Shown: piece after piece, positions 50,095 to 59,972 of the stretch | Layout of the letters: each line of letters begins with the position of its first letter | How positions within the stretch are numbered: the first letter of the stretch is position 1 | Source of the DNA: an uncultured Roseburia sp. | GTDB taxonomy: Bacteria; Bacillota; Clostridia; Lachnospirales; Lachnospiraceae | Reading direction: 5' to 3' | DNA length: 64,000 bases | NCBI GenBank assembly: GCA_947642555.1 | Contig: CANRSX010000027.1 | Span: 1-64,000 of the forward strand | The notes under the pieces: model-generated | The model's database searches: none | Seen by the model: the letters and a program-made list of their open reading frames with translations, nothing else | Told to the model about the DNA's origin: nothing | Program-made: the position numbers and the translations under genes

Positions 50095-50313
50095 CTACAT
50101 CAGAATCCTGCAGTCCGGCTCCACCTTCGCGCAGACGGCGGCGACCTCCTTCATAATCGCGTCAAACCGGTCGTCATCTGCGTCCACCGTCATCTTCTGT
50201 GTCATAAAGCTCACGCTCGCGTCGTTTACGCCCTCAATCTTCTTAATCGCTTCCTCCATCTTTGCCGCGCAGTTCGCGCAGTCCAGATCCTCGAGTTTAA
50301 ATTTTTTCTTCAT
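50095..50313 (-). CDS. Stand-alone heavy-metal-associated (HMA) protein
   Basis: KKKFKLEDLDCANCAAKMEEAIKKIEGVNDASVSFMTQKMTVDAD; CANC motif; start MKKKFKLED or MGQVG. Confidence 0.88.
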   Translation of the reverse strand: MKKKFKLEDLDCANCAAKMEEAIKKIEGVNDASVSFMTQKMTVDADDDRFDAIMKEVAAVCAKVEPDCRILM

Positions 50314-50334
50314 ACCTACCTGTCCCATCCTTTC

Positions 50335-50694
50335 CTATTCTGCGACATGCTCCATGCCCTGCGCGATGATCGTCCGCACATGGCCGTCCGCCAGCGAGTA
50401 AAAGACAGACTTTCCCTCGCGCCGGTTCTTCACCAGTCCCGCCTGCTTTAAAATCTTAAGCTGGTGGGAGATGGCCGGCTGCGTCATGGAAAGCGCCTCC
50501 GCGATATCGCACACGCACACCTCCGACTCAAACAGCACATAGAGGATCCGTATCCTCGTGTAATCGCCGAACACCTTAAAGAGCTCCGCAAGAGCGGACA
50601 GCTGCTCCTCCGGCGGCATACCGGCCGTCACGGCGCGCAGCAGCTCCTCGTGAACCTCCGTCACCTCACAGCATTCAATCTCTGCTCCAGACAT
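50335..50694 (-). CDS. ArsR/SmtB-family metalloregulator (CadC-like)
   Basis: ECCEVTEVHEELL...KVFGDYTRIRILYVLFESEVCVCDIAEALSMTQPAISHQLKILKQAGLVKNRREGKSVFYSL; likely start MSGAEIECC at 50694. Confidence 0.92.
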   Translation of the reverse strand: MSGAEIECCEVTEVHEELLRAVTAGMPPEEQLSALAELFKVFGDYTRIRILYVLFESEVCVCDIAEALSMTQPAISHQLKILKQAGLVKNRREGKSVFYSLADGHVRTIIAQGMEHVAE

Positions 50695-50720
50695 TCTCTC
50701 ACCCTCTTTCTGATTCTGCG

Positions 50721-50812
50721 GCTCTCCCGCTTTTCCCGCGACACTTCCGCTTTTCCCGCGACACTTCCGCTTTTCCCGCGGCTCTCCCGCTTTTCCCGCG
50801 GCTCTCCCGCTT
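50721..50812. repeat. Minisatellite, about 4.6 copies of a 20-bp unit
   Basis: (GCTCTCCCGC or ACACTTCCGC)+TTTTCCCGCG repeated between the operator and the arsR-family start. Confidence 0.9.
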
Positions 50813-50961
50813 ACCCTGATCCCCGCGGTTCCCTGCGGATCCTTATGGGACCGCGCCGTCAGCCGGGGCTTCCCCCTGTCCGCACGCCTTTGGGGATTCC
50901 GGCGCCGGCACCGGCGATACAGCTGCATCCGGCCCGGACAGCGGAGCTTTCATCGCATAAA

Positions 50962-50983
50962 CATATGAACAATTGTTTATATG
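50962..50983. promoter_or_regulatory. Putative ArsR/SmtB-type operator
   Basis: Imperfect 10-2-10 inverted repeat CATATGAACA-AT-TGTTTATATG upstream of the metalloregulator operon. Confidence 0.7.
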
Positions 50984-51034
50984 TTTAGTATATGCCGGAC
51001 GTAAGGATTTGTCAAGTATAAATCTGATTTCCTG

Positions 51035-53140
51035 TCAATCGTCCTTCCAGCTCTCCGTGTTTCTCAGGAACCCCACATAGGCGGCGATATAGTAGATCAG
51101 GAAAATCCCGAAAAACAGCGCAAACGAGATTCCGAAGTACCGGAACATCGACGCGTGAATGCCCGTGTAAAAGATAAAATTCCTCCCGACATACCCCGCG
51201 ATAATCCCGCTGACTGCCGCCGCAAGCAGCGCCGGGCACAGGTAAAACAGCGCCAGCTGGCGCCTTATGACCGCGGCGGTCTCCCTTCTGCTTAGGCCGA
51301 GCTTTCGCAGCACGCCGTAGCGGAACCGGTATTTCGCGGAATCGCTCAGCTGATGGACGGCGAGGACGGTTAAGCCCACGCATAAAAATACCATCCCCAT
51401 ATAAAACATCGGGAAAATGATGGAGGAAAGCATATATCTGATCTCCGGGATCAGGTTGTCGCGCACCGCGTGGTCGGTCACATAGACCACAATCATATCG
51501 GACCCGGAGCAGCTGTTTCCGTTTTCCTCAAACACATCGTACTCCATATAGTCATCCAGGCTGTGCAGCCCGTCCCCCGTCTCAACCGCATCCAGCGCGT
51601 CTTTTAGCCCCTCCGGCGCCTTTTCCTCCAGCATGAGCGCGCACTCGGCGTAATACGGCTTAAGCCCGGCCAGCTCGCCATCCGGCACGACGATCACATA
51701 ATCCCCGCCGTTGTGCCCGTCCTGTGAGAAGGGCTCCGTGTGATATCCGGCAAACGCGAGCTCACCGTCCACGCCGTTTATGGAAATCGCACCGGAAAAA
51801 TCGCCCGTCTCGCCAAACACCCGCTCCTTGATATGGATCGCGTATTCCCCTTCGTGTAATACGACCTTTGGATAGCCCAGCATCGTTCGAAGGCAGTTGT
51901 AGTCCGTCAGGCCCATGTACGTGTCCGCGTCGCAGTAATACATGTCTCCCATGTCGCGGATCTTTGCGGGATCCGGCGTGCCGTCCGGTTTTTTATAATC
52001 ATCCCCGAACGCCCTTAAGTGCGTATACAGCCATGTGTTCACCTGATTATCCCCGTCGTTCTCAAAGATCCGGTACGTAAGGCTCTGGCGCACCGCGGCC
52101 CGCTCCCGTATCACCGCAAGCTTTTCCGAAAAATCGTCTTCCGGATCCCCGCTGTGGAGGTGCACGTCAAACGGAAATTTCTGTTCGAGCATCTTATTCT
52201 GAAAATCGGAAAACATCAGCGCGATCGAGCTCCCCAGAAAGGTCAGAAGAAACAGCGCGGTGAGCGTCCCTAGCGTAAACCGCATCGTCTTCACCTTCGA
52301 GGAAAACTGCCGCAGCAGAAACAGATTCGTCCCGTGATAAACCGCTGCTCCCCGTCCCCTGACGTAACAGATGACCGCTGCGGAAAGCCCGGTATAAAAC
52401 AGATAGATCACCAGGATCAGTCCCACGATAAACGCCAGGATCGTCGCCGTATCCCAGTATTTCCCGCGAAACAGCCAGACGCCGAACAGCGCGAGAAAGA
52501 GAAGGGACAGCGGCAGGATCCATTTTTTTACCTGCTCCGCGGATTCTTTCATCTCCTCGTTCTGCCGCTCCATATTCATCAGGCCGCTGATATTCATCCT
52601 GCGGAATTTTCCCGCGCTGCGGAAAAGCGCGAGCAGATAACAGCCCAGGTAACAGAGCGCGGTCAGAAGAATGCTGTTTTTCCCGATCCCGGCGTCAAAC
52701 CGGTAGCCAGTCTTTAGCATATGATACAGAATCGCCATCAGGATCTGAAGCAGCAGCGCGCCAAACGGAAGCCCCACCGCAAACGCGCACACGCCCAGGA
52801 TCAGATTTTCCCGGAAATAAAGACGTCTTATCTGCCCCCGCCGCATCCCGAGCAGCAGATAGATGGCAAATTCCCTGCTGCGCCGCTCTAAGATAAAGCG
52901 CACCATATAATTGATCAGCCACGCGACGATCAGAAGGATAAACACGGTCGCCACCCAGATCATCACGCTCATCAGGTCATACCCGCCGTACCGCTCCCCG
53001 AAATCATCGGAAAAGAGAACAGCGTTAAAGGCCAGCATCAGAGAAACCACGAATGTCATTGTCAGAAAATAGACGAGATAGTCCCGCGCGGACCGTTTCA
53101 CATTCCGCAGCGCAAGCTTATTTAACATGGCTAAGCTCAC
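51035..53140 (-). CDS. BceB/FtsX-type ABC permease
   Basis: About 10 TM, FtsX-like, large extracellular domain; neighbours BceA- and BceS-like genes. Confidence 0.9.
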   Translation of the reverse strand: MSLAMLNKLALRNVKRSARDYLVYFLTMTFVVSLMLAFNAVLFSDDFGERYGGYDLMSVMIWVATVFILLIVAWLINYMVRFILERRSREFAIYLLLGMRRGQIRRLYFRENLILGVCAFAVGLPFGALLLQILMAILYHMLKTGYRFDAGIGKNSILLTALCYLGCYLLALFRSAGKFRRMNISGLMNMERQNEEMKESAEQVKKWILPLSLLFLALFGVWLFRGKYWDTATILAFIVGLILVIYLFYTGLSAAVICYVRGRGAAVYHGTNLFLLRQFSSKVKTMRFTLGTLTALFLLTFLGSSIALMFSDFQNKMLEQKFPFDVHLHSGDPEDDFSEKLAVIRERAAVRQSLTYRIFENDGDNQVNTWLYTHLRAFGDDYKKPDGTPDPAKIRDMGDMYYCDADTYMGLTDYNCLRTMLGYPKVVLHEGEYAIHIKERVFGETGDFSGAISINGVDGELAFAGYHTEPFSQDGHNGGDYVIVVPDGELAGLKPYYAECALMLEEKAPEGLKDALDAVETGDGLHSLDDYMEYDVFEENGNSCSGSDMIVVYVTDHAVRDNLIPEIRYMLSSIIFPMFYMGMVFLCVGLTVLAVHQLSDSAKYRFRYGVLRKLGLSRRETAAVIRRQLALFYLCPALLAAAVSGIIAGYVGRNFIFYTGIHASMFRYFGISFALFFGIFLIYYIAAYVGFLRNTESWKDD

Positions 53141-53891
53141 CTCCCGTCAGGGACAGCACATCTAAGATCTCCCCCAGAAACTGCCGCCGCTCCTTCCCGG
53201 CGCGGATCAGCTCATGAAATATCTTCCCGTCCTGTAAAAACAGGATCCGGCTGCAGTAGCTCGCGGAAAACGCGTCGTGCGTCACCATAAAAATCGTCGC
53301 GCGCCGCTCTTTATTCAGCCTGGAAAAGGTCTCAAGCAGCGTCCCGGCCGCCCTGGAATCAAGCGCGCCGGTCGGCTCGTCGGCCAAAAGCAGCTTCGGG
53401 TGATTTACAAGCGCCCGCGCACAGGCACAGCGCTGCTTCTGCCCGCCGGACACCTGATAGGGGAACTGATCCCGCACCTCGTAAATCCCTAAAAGCCGCA
53501 TCATCTCCTCACACCGGGAGCGGACCGCGGATCTCCCCCGCGCCTCCCCGAAAAGCGTGACGGCCAGCATAATATTTTCCTCGATCGTTAGTGTGTCGAG
53601 CAGGTTATATTCCTGAAACACAAACCCTAAGTTCCGCTTCCGGAATTCCGATAATCCGTTTTCGGTCAGCTCCGTGATATCCACGTCCCCGTAAAAAATG
53701 TGTCCGGCCGTCACGCGGTCAATCGTCGAGAGCAGGTTTAAGAGCGTCGTCTTCCCGGAGCCGGACGCCCCCATCACGCCGACAAACTCGCCTTCCTCCA
53801 CGGTAAAGCTCACGCAGTCCACCGCCTTCGTCACATTTGCGGCGCTGCCGTAATACTTTTCCACCTCACATACACGAATGTAATCCTTCAT
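53118..53891 (-). CDS. BceA-type ABC ATP-binding protein
   Basis: GASGSGKTTLLNLL, VSGGQKQRCACARAL, LLLADEPTGALDS; start MKDYIRVCEVEKYYG. Confidence 0.94.
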   Translation of the reverse strand: MKDYIRVCEVEKYYGSAANVTKAVDCVSFTVEEGEFVGVMGASGSGKTTLLNLLSTIDRVTAGHIFYGDVDITELTENGLSEFRKRNLGFVFQEYNLLDTLTIEENIMLAVTLFGEARGRSAVRSRCEEMMRLLGIYEVRDQFPYQVSGGQKQRCACARALVNHPKLLLADEPTGALDSRAAGTLLETFSRLNKERRATIFMVTHDAFSASYCSRILFLQDGKIFHELIRAGKERRQFLGEILDVLSLTGGELSHVK

Positions 53892-53983
53892 CGCATCCTC
53901 ACTTTCTGCCGCAGTCTTATCGCCGGCCTCTTTATCCTGACAGATCTGCGTAAAAAGTGGTATCGTTTCCCCTTTCGCGCACC

Positions 53984-55069
53984 TTACAGATTTGTAAGAT
54001 ACGTGCTCACCGGAAATTCCAGGATGACCGTCGTCCCGCACCCGGCCTCTGACTCCGCCGTAATCCCGATGCCGAGTTTTCCGCAGAGCTTTTTACAGAG
54101 GTAGAGACCCATGCCCGTCGCTCTTCCACCGCCCCTGCTGACGGCAGGGGCGGCACTGCGGCCCCTGCCGTTGCTCCCGGTAAATCCTTTTTCAAATATG
54201 CGCGGCAGATCCTCCGCCGGAATTCCGATCCCGTCATCCTGCACAAAAAGAAGGACGCCATGCGCGGTCCGCTCTGTCCGGATCCGGACGCACACGCCCC
54301 CCTCTTTCCCGTATTTCGCACTGTTTAAGAGCAGCTGGGTCAGGATGAAGGAAATCCATTTTTCATCCGTGTACACAGTCTCCTTTACATCCGTCTCCAC
54401 CGAGACCCCGTTTAAGATCAGATCCCGCCTGTTTTTTATCACAGTCTCCGCCACAACCTCCTCCAGATCCGTCTCACTGATGCGGTAATCCTTATAGACT
54501 TCGTCGGATCGCGCATAATAAAGCGCCAGGTCGACACAGCCCGCGATGCGGTCGTTCTCCAGCGCGATCCGCAGCACTGCCTGCTTCGCGCGGGGCTCCG
54601 TCAGCGCATCCGTCATGTTTTCACAGATCAGGGAAACCGCCGTCACCGGCGCCTTGATCTCGTGTACCCAGTTCTCGACAAACTCCCGGTAGTCCTGCCG
54701 TTCCCGCTCGATACTGCGGATCCGCTCGATGACCGACTGATTGGAGCGGCGGATCATATCGCGCCAGATCCGGTCCTCAAGCCGCGGCGAGGGCGGCAGC
54801 AGCTCCCCGAGCAGGAACCGCTGATCCGTCTGTTCCAGTATCTTTGCGGCTTCCCGGAAATACCGCCGCCTGTCCGCCCAGGTGTAAACCGTCCACGCGG
54901 CGAGCGCCAGAAGCCAGCAGATCAGAATGAGCATACCGTTTGCCCACGGATATCCCGTCGCATATAAAAACCCGAGAAGCAGCAGCATCAAAACCGCATG
55001 CAGCAGATACAGCAGAATATGATCCTGCATATAGTCCCGAATGCTCACGGCAGCCTCCCTTCCGGACAT
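53984..55069 (-). CDS. BceS-type intramembrane-sensing histidine kinase
   Basis: Two closely spaced TMs with short loop; FVENWVHEIKAPVTAV H-box; HATPase ILTQLLLNSAKYG. Confidence 0.92.
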   Translation of the reverse strand: MSGREAAVSIRDYMQDHILLYLLHAVLMLLLLGFLYATGYPWANGMLILICWLLALAAWTVYTWADRRRYFREAAKILEQTDQRFLLGELLPPSPRLEDRIWRDMIRRSNQSVIERIRSIERERQDYREFVENWVHEIKAPVTAVSLICENMTDALTEPRAKQAVLRIALENDRIAGCVDLALYYARSDEVYKDYRISETDLEEVVAETVIKNRRDLILNGVSVETDVKETVYTDEKWISFILTQLLLNSAKYGKEGGVCVRIRTERTAHGVLLFVQDDGIGIPAEDLPRIFEKGFTGSNGRGRSAAPAVSRGGGRATGMGLYLCKKLCGKLGIGITAESEAGCGTTVILEFPVSTYLTNL

Positions 55070-55091
55070 GCCTGCGCCCGCGCAGCTGTCC

Positions 55092-57278
55092 TCAATTCAG
55101 ATATTTTATTAATTTGCACGCTACGACCCGGGTCTCAATCGGTTTTGCCAGATGGTCATCCATACCACATTCGAGGCATTTCTGAATATCCTCCGAAAAA
55201 GCGTCGGCGGTCATCGCGATGATGGGAATGTCCGCGTCCGCGCGTTTCAGCTCCCGGATCGCTTTCGTCGCCTCATATCCGTCCATCACAGGCATCCGCA
55301 CGTCCATAAGGATCGCGTCATAATATCCGACCGGGGATGTCTCGAATTTTTCCTTGCAGATCTGCCCGTTTTCCACCCAGTCCAGCTCCATTTCAAGACC
55401 GGAAAGCAGCTCCCTGGCAACCTCCCAGTTGATCTCATTATCCTCTGCCAGCAGAATACGCTTTCCCGAAAGCTTCCGCTTCGTATCCGCCTCTTCCCCG
55501 GCTGCCAGCGGCTCTTTCTCCAGATGCTTTCTTCCCGGCCCGTCCGCCTTTGCCAGGTCAAGGACAACGTGGAATTCGCTTCCCTTTCCCTGCTCGCTTC
55601 TGACAGAAATCGCGCCTCCCATAGCGTCTACAATATGCCTGGTAATCGCCATTCCAAGCCCTGACCCTTCCGTCTTCTGCACGCAGGCATTGTCCTCCCT
55701 GCTGAAGGACTCAAAGATCTTCTTCTGATATTCCTCCGACATGCCGATCCCGTTATCCTTCACGATAAAATGCGTGCGGACGCAGGACGTATTTTCCGGC
55801 AGCTTCTCCTGGTACAGCGTGATCGAAACTGCGCCGTGATCCGGCGTAAATTTGACGGCGTTCCCCAGAAGGTTAATCAGCACCTGATTCAGACGCACAC
55901 TGTCGCAGCAGACGTATTCCGTCAGAAGATCGCGGACAATCGCGTCAAACCGCTGATGCTTTGCCTCAGCCTGCGGCTGTGCGATATTTATGATATTTTC
56001 CATCACGTCCCGCAGCGACGCCGGCACGATATTCAGCGTCATTTTGCCGCTCTCAATCTTAGAGACGTCCAGCACGTCGTTGATCAGTCCTAACAGATGC
56101 CGGCTGGACAGCGTGATCTTGCGCAGACATTCCTCCACCTGCTCCTGATTGTCCGCATTGGCCATGGCGATCGACGTCATACCGATGATGGCGTTCATGG
56201 GCGTCCGTATATCATGACTCATGCTCGAGAGAAAGTCCTGTTTGGCCGCGTTGGCATGCTCCGCTTCCTTGCGCGCCGCATCCATCTGCGTATTCATGCG
56301 CTGCAATTCCAGCACCTGTTTTCGGAACTGCCTTAAATACAGGAAAAAGATATAAAGCAGCATCGCAATCACCGTAAACGAAGCCGCATATACGATGGCA
56401 AGCCAGTGCGTCCCCATCTGCGAAACCGCATCATCCAGCCCGCTCAGGGGAAGCACCGTCACCAGATACCATTCGCAGTAGGGGAGACGGGTGGCATACA
56501 GATGGCGGCGCGATCCTCCGATTTTCAGGACAGCAGAGTAATCTTCATCCGCATCCATCGCCGCCGCAAGCTCCCCGATATAGAGATCCGCTTCCTCCTT
56601 CTGACCGTCGAAGATCCGGTAAAGCCGTTCAAAGTAATTGTCGTTTTCATTATCCTGATCCTGCACGACATAGCTGCCGTCTTTTCGTATGACATAGGAA
56701 TAGAGCAGCGGGTTGTCACTGTTCAGAAAAAGCACCTCGCCCATGTATTTCGAGGAAATCCCTGTGACGAGGGCAGCGCTCATGCTCCCGTCGGACATGG
56801 GATATTCACACGGAACGCCAAACAGAATCACGTCGTTCCCGCTGCCGTCAAATGCGGACGCAGCCTTTCGCTCCCCGCTTTTTAAGCTCTCCAGAAACGG
56901 TCCGGGATGGTATGCCTCCACCGGATCGCCGTATATCATTTCAAGCCTTCCATCCGGGGAGCATAAGGCCGCGCACAAAAAACGCCTGGCCCTTGCGCTG
57001 TATTCGATTTCCTCCCACGACCCGTAAGCAGACGCTTCTTCGCCCGCCGCAGTCTGCGCTACGGATTCGGCCTGCGCCAGCCGGAACACGATAATCGTTT
57101 CAAAATGCAGCGATACCTGCTCATTCATCCCGGCCATATAAATGGTGCCGATATCCCCGATCGTATGTTCGCTCATTCTGTTTATGGATATTCCCAGATA
57201 TGTAAAAACGGAAATAATCAGGCAGATCACCACTGCTATGCTGATTTTTAAGGAACGCGGCAAAGCGATGCTTCTCAT
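55092..57278 (-). CDS. Hybrid sensor histidine kinase (HK + REC), paralogue of 34433-36970
   Basis: SSMSHDIRTPMNAIIGM, LINLLGNAVKFTP, KRILLAEDNEINWEVA...ILMDVRMPVMDG; N-terminal extracellular sensor. Confidence 0.93.
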   Translation of the reverse strand: MRSIALPRSLKISIAVVICLIISVFTYLGISINRMSEHTIGDIGTIYMAGMNEQVSLHFETIIVFRLAQAESVAQTAAGEEASAYGSWEEIEYSARARRFLCAALCSPDGRLEMIYGDPVEAYHPGPFLESLKSGERKAASAFDGSGNDVILFGVPCEYPMSDGSMSAALVTGISSKYMGEVLFLNSDNPLLYSYVIRKDGSYVVQDQDNENDNYFERLYRIFDGQKEEADLYIGELAAAMDADEDYSAVLKIGGSRRHLYATRLPYCEWYLVTVLPLSGLDDAVSQMGTHWLAIVYAASFTVIAMLLYIFFLYLRQFRKQVLELQRMNTQMDAARKEAEHANAAKQDFLSSMSHDIRTPMNAIIGMTSIAMANADNQEQVEECLRKITLSSRHLLGLINDVLDVSKIESGKMTLNIVPASLRDVMENIINIAQPQAEAKHQRFDAIVRDLLTEYVCCDSVRLNQVLINLLGNAVKFTPDHGAVSITLYQEKLPENTSCVRTHFIVKDNGIGMSEEYQKKIFESFSREDNACVQKTEGSGLGMAITRHIVDAMGGAISVRSEQGKGSEFHVVLDLAKADGPGRKHLEKEPLAAGEEADTKRKLSGKRILLAEDNEINWEVARELLSGLEMELDWVENGQICKEKFETSPVGYYDAILMDVRMPVMDGYEATKAIRELKRADADIPIIAMTADAFSEDIQKCLECGMDDHLAKPIETRVVACKLIKYLN

Positions 57279-59875
57279 ACTTTTTCATCTCCATTCTCCA
57301 GGCGTTGTTTTTGCCGGCACATGACCTGAAACATTTTGCGGACATCCACCGGCTTCGCCAGATGATCGTTCATCCCGGCCTCTTTTGCCATTGCGACATC
57401 CTCCTCGAACGCATTGGCCGAGAGCGCTATGACGGGCACGGTTCTGGCATCCGGCCGGTTTAAGCTGCGGATCACACGGGTCGCCTCATATCCGCTCATG
57501 ACCGGCATCATCAGGTCCATCAGCACGCAGTCGAACGTTTCCGGAGCCGACGCCGCGAACGCATCCACAGCGGCTTTCCCGTCGCCTGCGGTCGTGACCT
57601 CTGCGCCGGCATCTTTGAGCATAAACTCCACAATCTCACTGTTGATCTCATTATCCTCCACCAGAAGGACATGCATCCCGGCGATCTTCTCCCGAAGCTT
57701 CTGCTCCTCATCCGGGGACTCCTCATGCCATGCCGCGTCGACCTGCAGGGGAAGGGTGATGCTGACTCTGCTTCCCCTGCCGGCCTGGCTGTCGATCTCA
57801 ATGAACCCGTTCATCTGATCCGTCAGCTTTTTCACAATGGACATTCCAAGCCCGGCGCCGTTATAGTGGGTTCTCGCGTCCTGATGTTCCTGGGCAAACG
57901 GTTCAAAAATGTGCTCTTTAAAGGCTTCCCCGATCCCGATTCCGTTATCCTCGACCACAAACTCATAGTCTGCGATCCCGTTGCAGAAGGTGCACTCCTT
58001 TACCCGGACCGATACAAAGCCGCCCGGCCGGTTAAATTTGATGGCATTGTCAATGACATTCATCAGAATCTGCTTTAAGTGCAGCGCATTTCCGATCAGC
58101 CTGTCATGGTCAAGCCCCTCGTCCTTTAGCTCCAGCCGGACTTCACTCTCCTGCGCCCGGACAGACAGGATCGTGATACAGTTTTCCAGCGTCTCGCGCA
58201 GATCAAACGGTTCCTCCACCGCAGCCGGCCTTCCGCTCTCGAGCCTGCTGACCAGAAGGACGTCGTTCACCAGGGACAGCAGATGTTCGGTCGACACGCG
58301 GATATTTTTCCGGCATGCTGCAAGCCGCTTTGTGTCATCCTGACATTTTTCCATGACGGCCAGCATCCCTAAAATCCCGTTGATGGGCGTGCGCAGGTCA
58401 TGGGACATATGGGAGAGGAATTCGCTCTTTGCCGCATTTGCCTGCCCGACCTTCTCGAGCAGCTCCATGATGGCCTGCTCCTGTTTTTTCCGCGTCATCA
58501 TGGTCTCCGTGATATCCTGATGATATCCGTTTAAACATGCGCCCGGTTTTTTAAACGTTTTGTCCGGCACGCCGCCGCAGCGGACATAGATCTTTCCCAG
58601 CTTCGGGTGGTTCCAGGGATAGATCACCTCGGAGCGCCCGGTCCCGAGTATCTCCCGCACCGCTTCCTGCACCATCTCCACGTACTCCGGCTCAATGTTT
58701 TCAAACCAGTGCCGGTAGCATTCCTCCGGCCCGGTCTCTTCCGTCACCCCCAGAAGCTCCCGCATTGTCCGGTCCGGATACATCCTCGGCTGACAGCCCT
58801 CCTCGAGCTCTATGGTCCAGATACCGGTTCTCGCCCCCTCAAGAATCCCCTCCAGGCTCTGCCTCGCCTCGAGCTTATATTTCTCTTCCTGCTCCACCAC
58901 GGCATTGACATCGCGCTGGGCAAAGATCGCACAGTTCCCGTCCCCGGTCTTTTCCGTGGCGGAGAAATGGAACTCCATGTGCTTTAACCCGCTTACACTC
59001 TCCTTTACCTGATATCTGACATAAAACTTCTTTCTGGTCCGAAGCTGCGCGAGCACATAGTCTCTTTTTGTCATGGCGCGAAGCCGCTCCCTGTCCCGCG
59101 GTATCACATAACGGGAAATGTACTGATCCATGGCTGTCTGATAACCGTCCAGAAAAGCGGCGGCCCAGTCCATATCCACCCGGTCGCTGCTCCGGTATAC
59201 CTCGCATTCCCCGGTGTCAAAGTTCACCTCACAGATCTCAAGATAATCCACGCTTAAGGCATGGAGGACGTTATAGCTGCGCTTCTGCAGCTCACGGAAC
59301 AGATTGCGCCGTTTCAGGGAGGACACAATAAAATACGCCGCCGTCTGGAGCATATTGGACGCGTATTCCAGCGATTTCACCGGCGGATTATCCACACCGT
59401 AAAAGCCGATGATCTTTTTCCCGTTATAAAGAGGAACCACCACGAGAGAATGGATGTTCTGCTGCTTTAAATTCTCATACTGAAGGGGATCGGTTTCCCG
59501 GATGTCCTCCAGGCTTTCTATCACGATATGACGGCCGATTCTGAAATTGCGGTACCAGCTCGCGCACACCTCCGCCGGGACATTCTGAAGGTTCTCCTTT
59601 TCCGGCTGCACTCCGTCGGCCACCCACTCATAGGTGTTGTCATCGCCGCCCGATTCGTTCTGCTCAAATATATAGGTCCGGTCCCCTTTCAGCGCTTTTC
59701 CCAGCTGCTCCAGCAGCACCTGAAGCGACTGATCCGGCGTCTCCTCCAGCAGGGCGACACGGAGACCCTCGTTGATGACGGTCTCCAGATTCTGAACGCT
59801 TTGCATCCCGCTTTGCATTTCGTTTTGCCTCATATCCGCCCTCCATACAGCAGTTTTACTGATTTGATTTCTCAT
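57275..59875 (-). CDS. Hybrid histidine kinase with GAF and PAS-like domains and C-terminal REC
   Basis: GAF-like N-terminus; SHMSHDLRTPINGILGM; HVLLVEDNEINSEIVEFML...VLMDLMMPVMSG; 4-bp overlap with next gene. Confidence 0.92.
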   Translation of the reverse strand: MRNQISKTAVWRADMRQNEMQSGMQSVQNLETVINEGLRVALLEETPDQSLQVLLEQLGKALKGDRTYIFEQNESGGDDNTYEWVADGVQPEKENLQNVPAEVCASWYRNFRIGRHIVIESLEDIRETDPLQYENLKQQNIHSLVVVPLYNGKKIIGFYGVDNPPVKSLEYASNMLQTAAYFIVSSLKRRNLFRELQKRSYNVLHALSVDYLEICEVNFDTGECEVYRSSDRVDMDWAAAFLDGYQTAMDQYISRYVIPRDRERLRAMTKRDYVLAQLRTRKKFYVRYQVKESVSGLKHMEFHFSATEKTGDGNCAIFAQRDVNAVVEQEEKYKLEARQSLEGILEGARTGIWTIELEEGCQPRMYPDRTMRELLGVTEETGPEECYRHWFENIEPEYVEMVQEAVREILGTGRSEVIYPWNHPKLGKIYVRCGGVPDKTFKKPGACLNGYHQDITETMMTRKKQEQAIMELLEKVGQANAAKSEFLSHMSHDLRTPINGILGMLAVMEKCQDDTKRLAACRKNIRVSTEHLLSLVNDVLLVSRLESGRPAAVEEPFDLRETLENCITILSVRAQESEVRLELKDEGLDHDRLIGNALHLKQILMNVIDNAIKFNRPGGFVSVRVKECTFCNGIADYEFVVEDNGIGIGEAFKEHIFEPFAQEHQDARTHYNGAGLGMSIVKKLTDQMNGFIEIDSQAGRGSRVSITLPLQVDAAWHEESPDEEQKLREKIAGMHVLLVEDNEINSEIVEFMLKDAGAEVTTAGDGKAAVDAFAASAPETFDCVLMDLMMPVMSGYEATRVIRSLNRPDARTVPVIALSANAFEEDVAMAKEAGMNDHLAKPVDVRKMFQVMCRQKQRLENGDEKV

Positions 59876-59972
59876 ACAATGAAAAGCGCTTCACCGCAAA
59901 AGCGGAAAAGCCGGTGTCATAATACCATATGCCCCCATTCCGCGTCAATATGGGGAATTCGTTCCGAACAGC

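Noticed and set aside
50694-50928. N-terminal extension of the ArsR-family ORF (start at 50928)
   Set aside because: The extension is Arg/Gly/Lys-rich translation of the minisatellite; MSGAEIECC at 50694 is a better start for the family.
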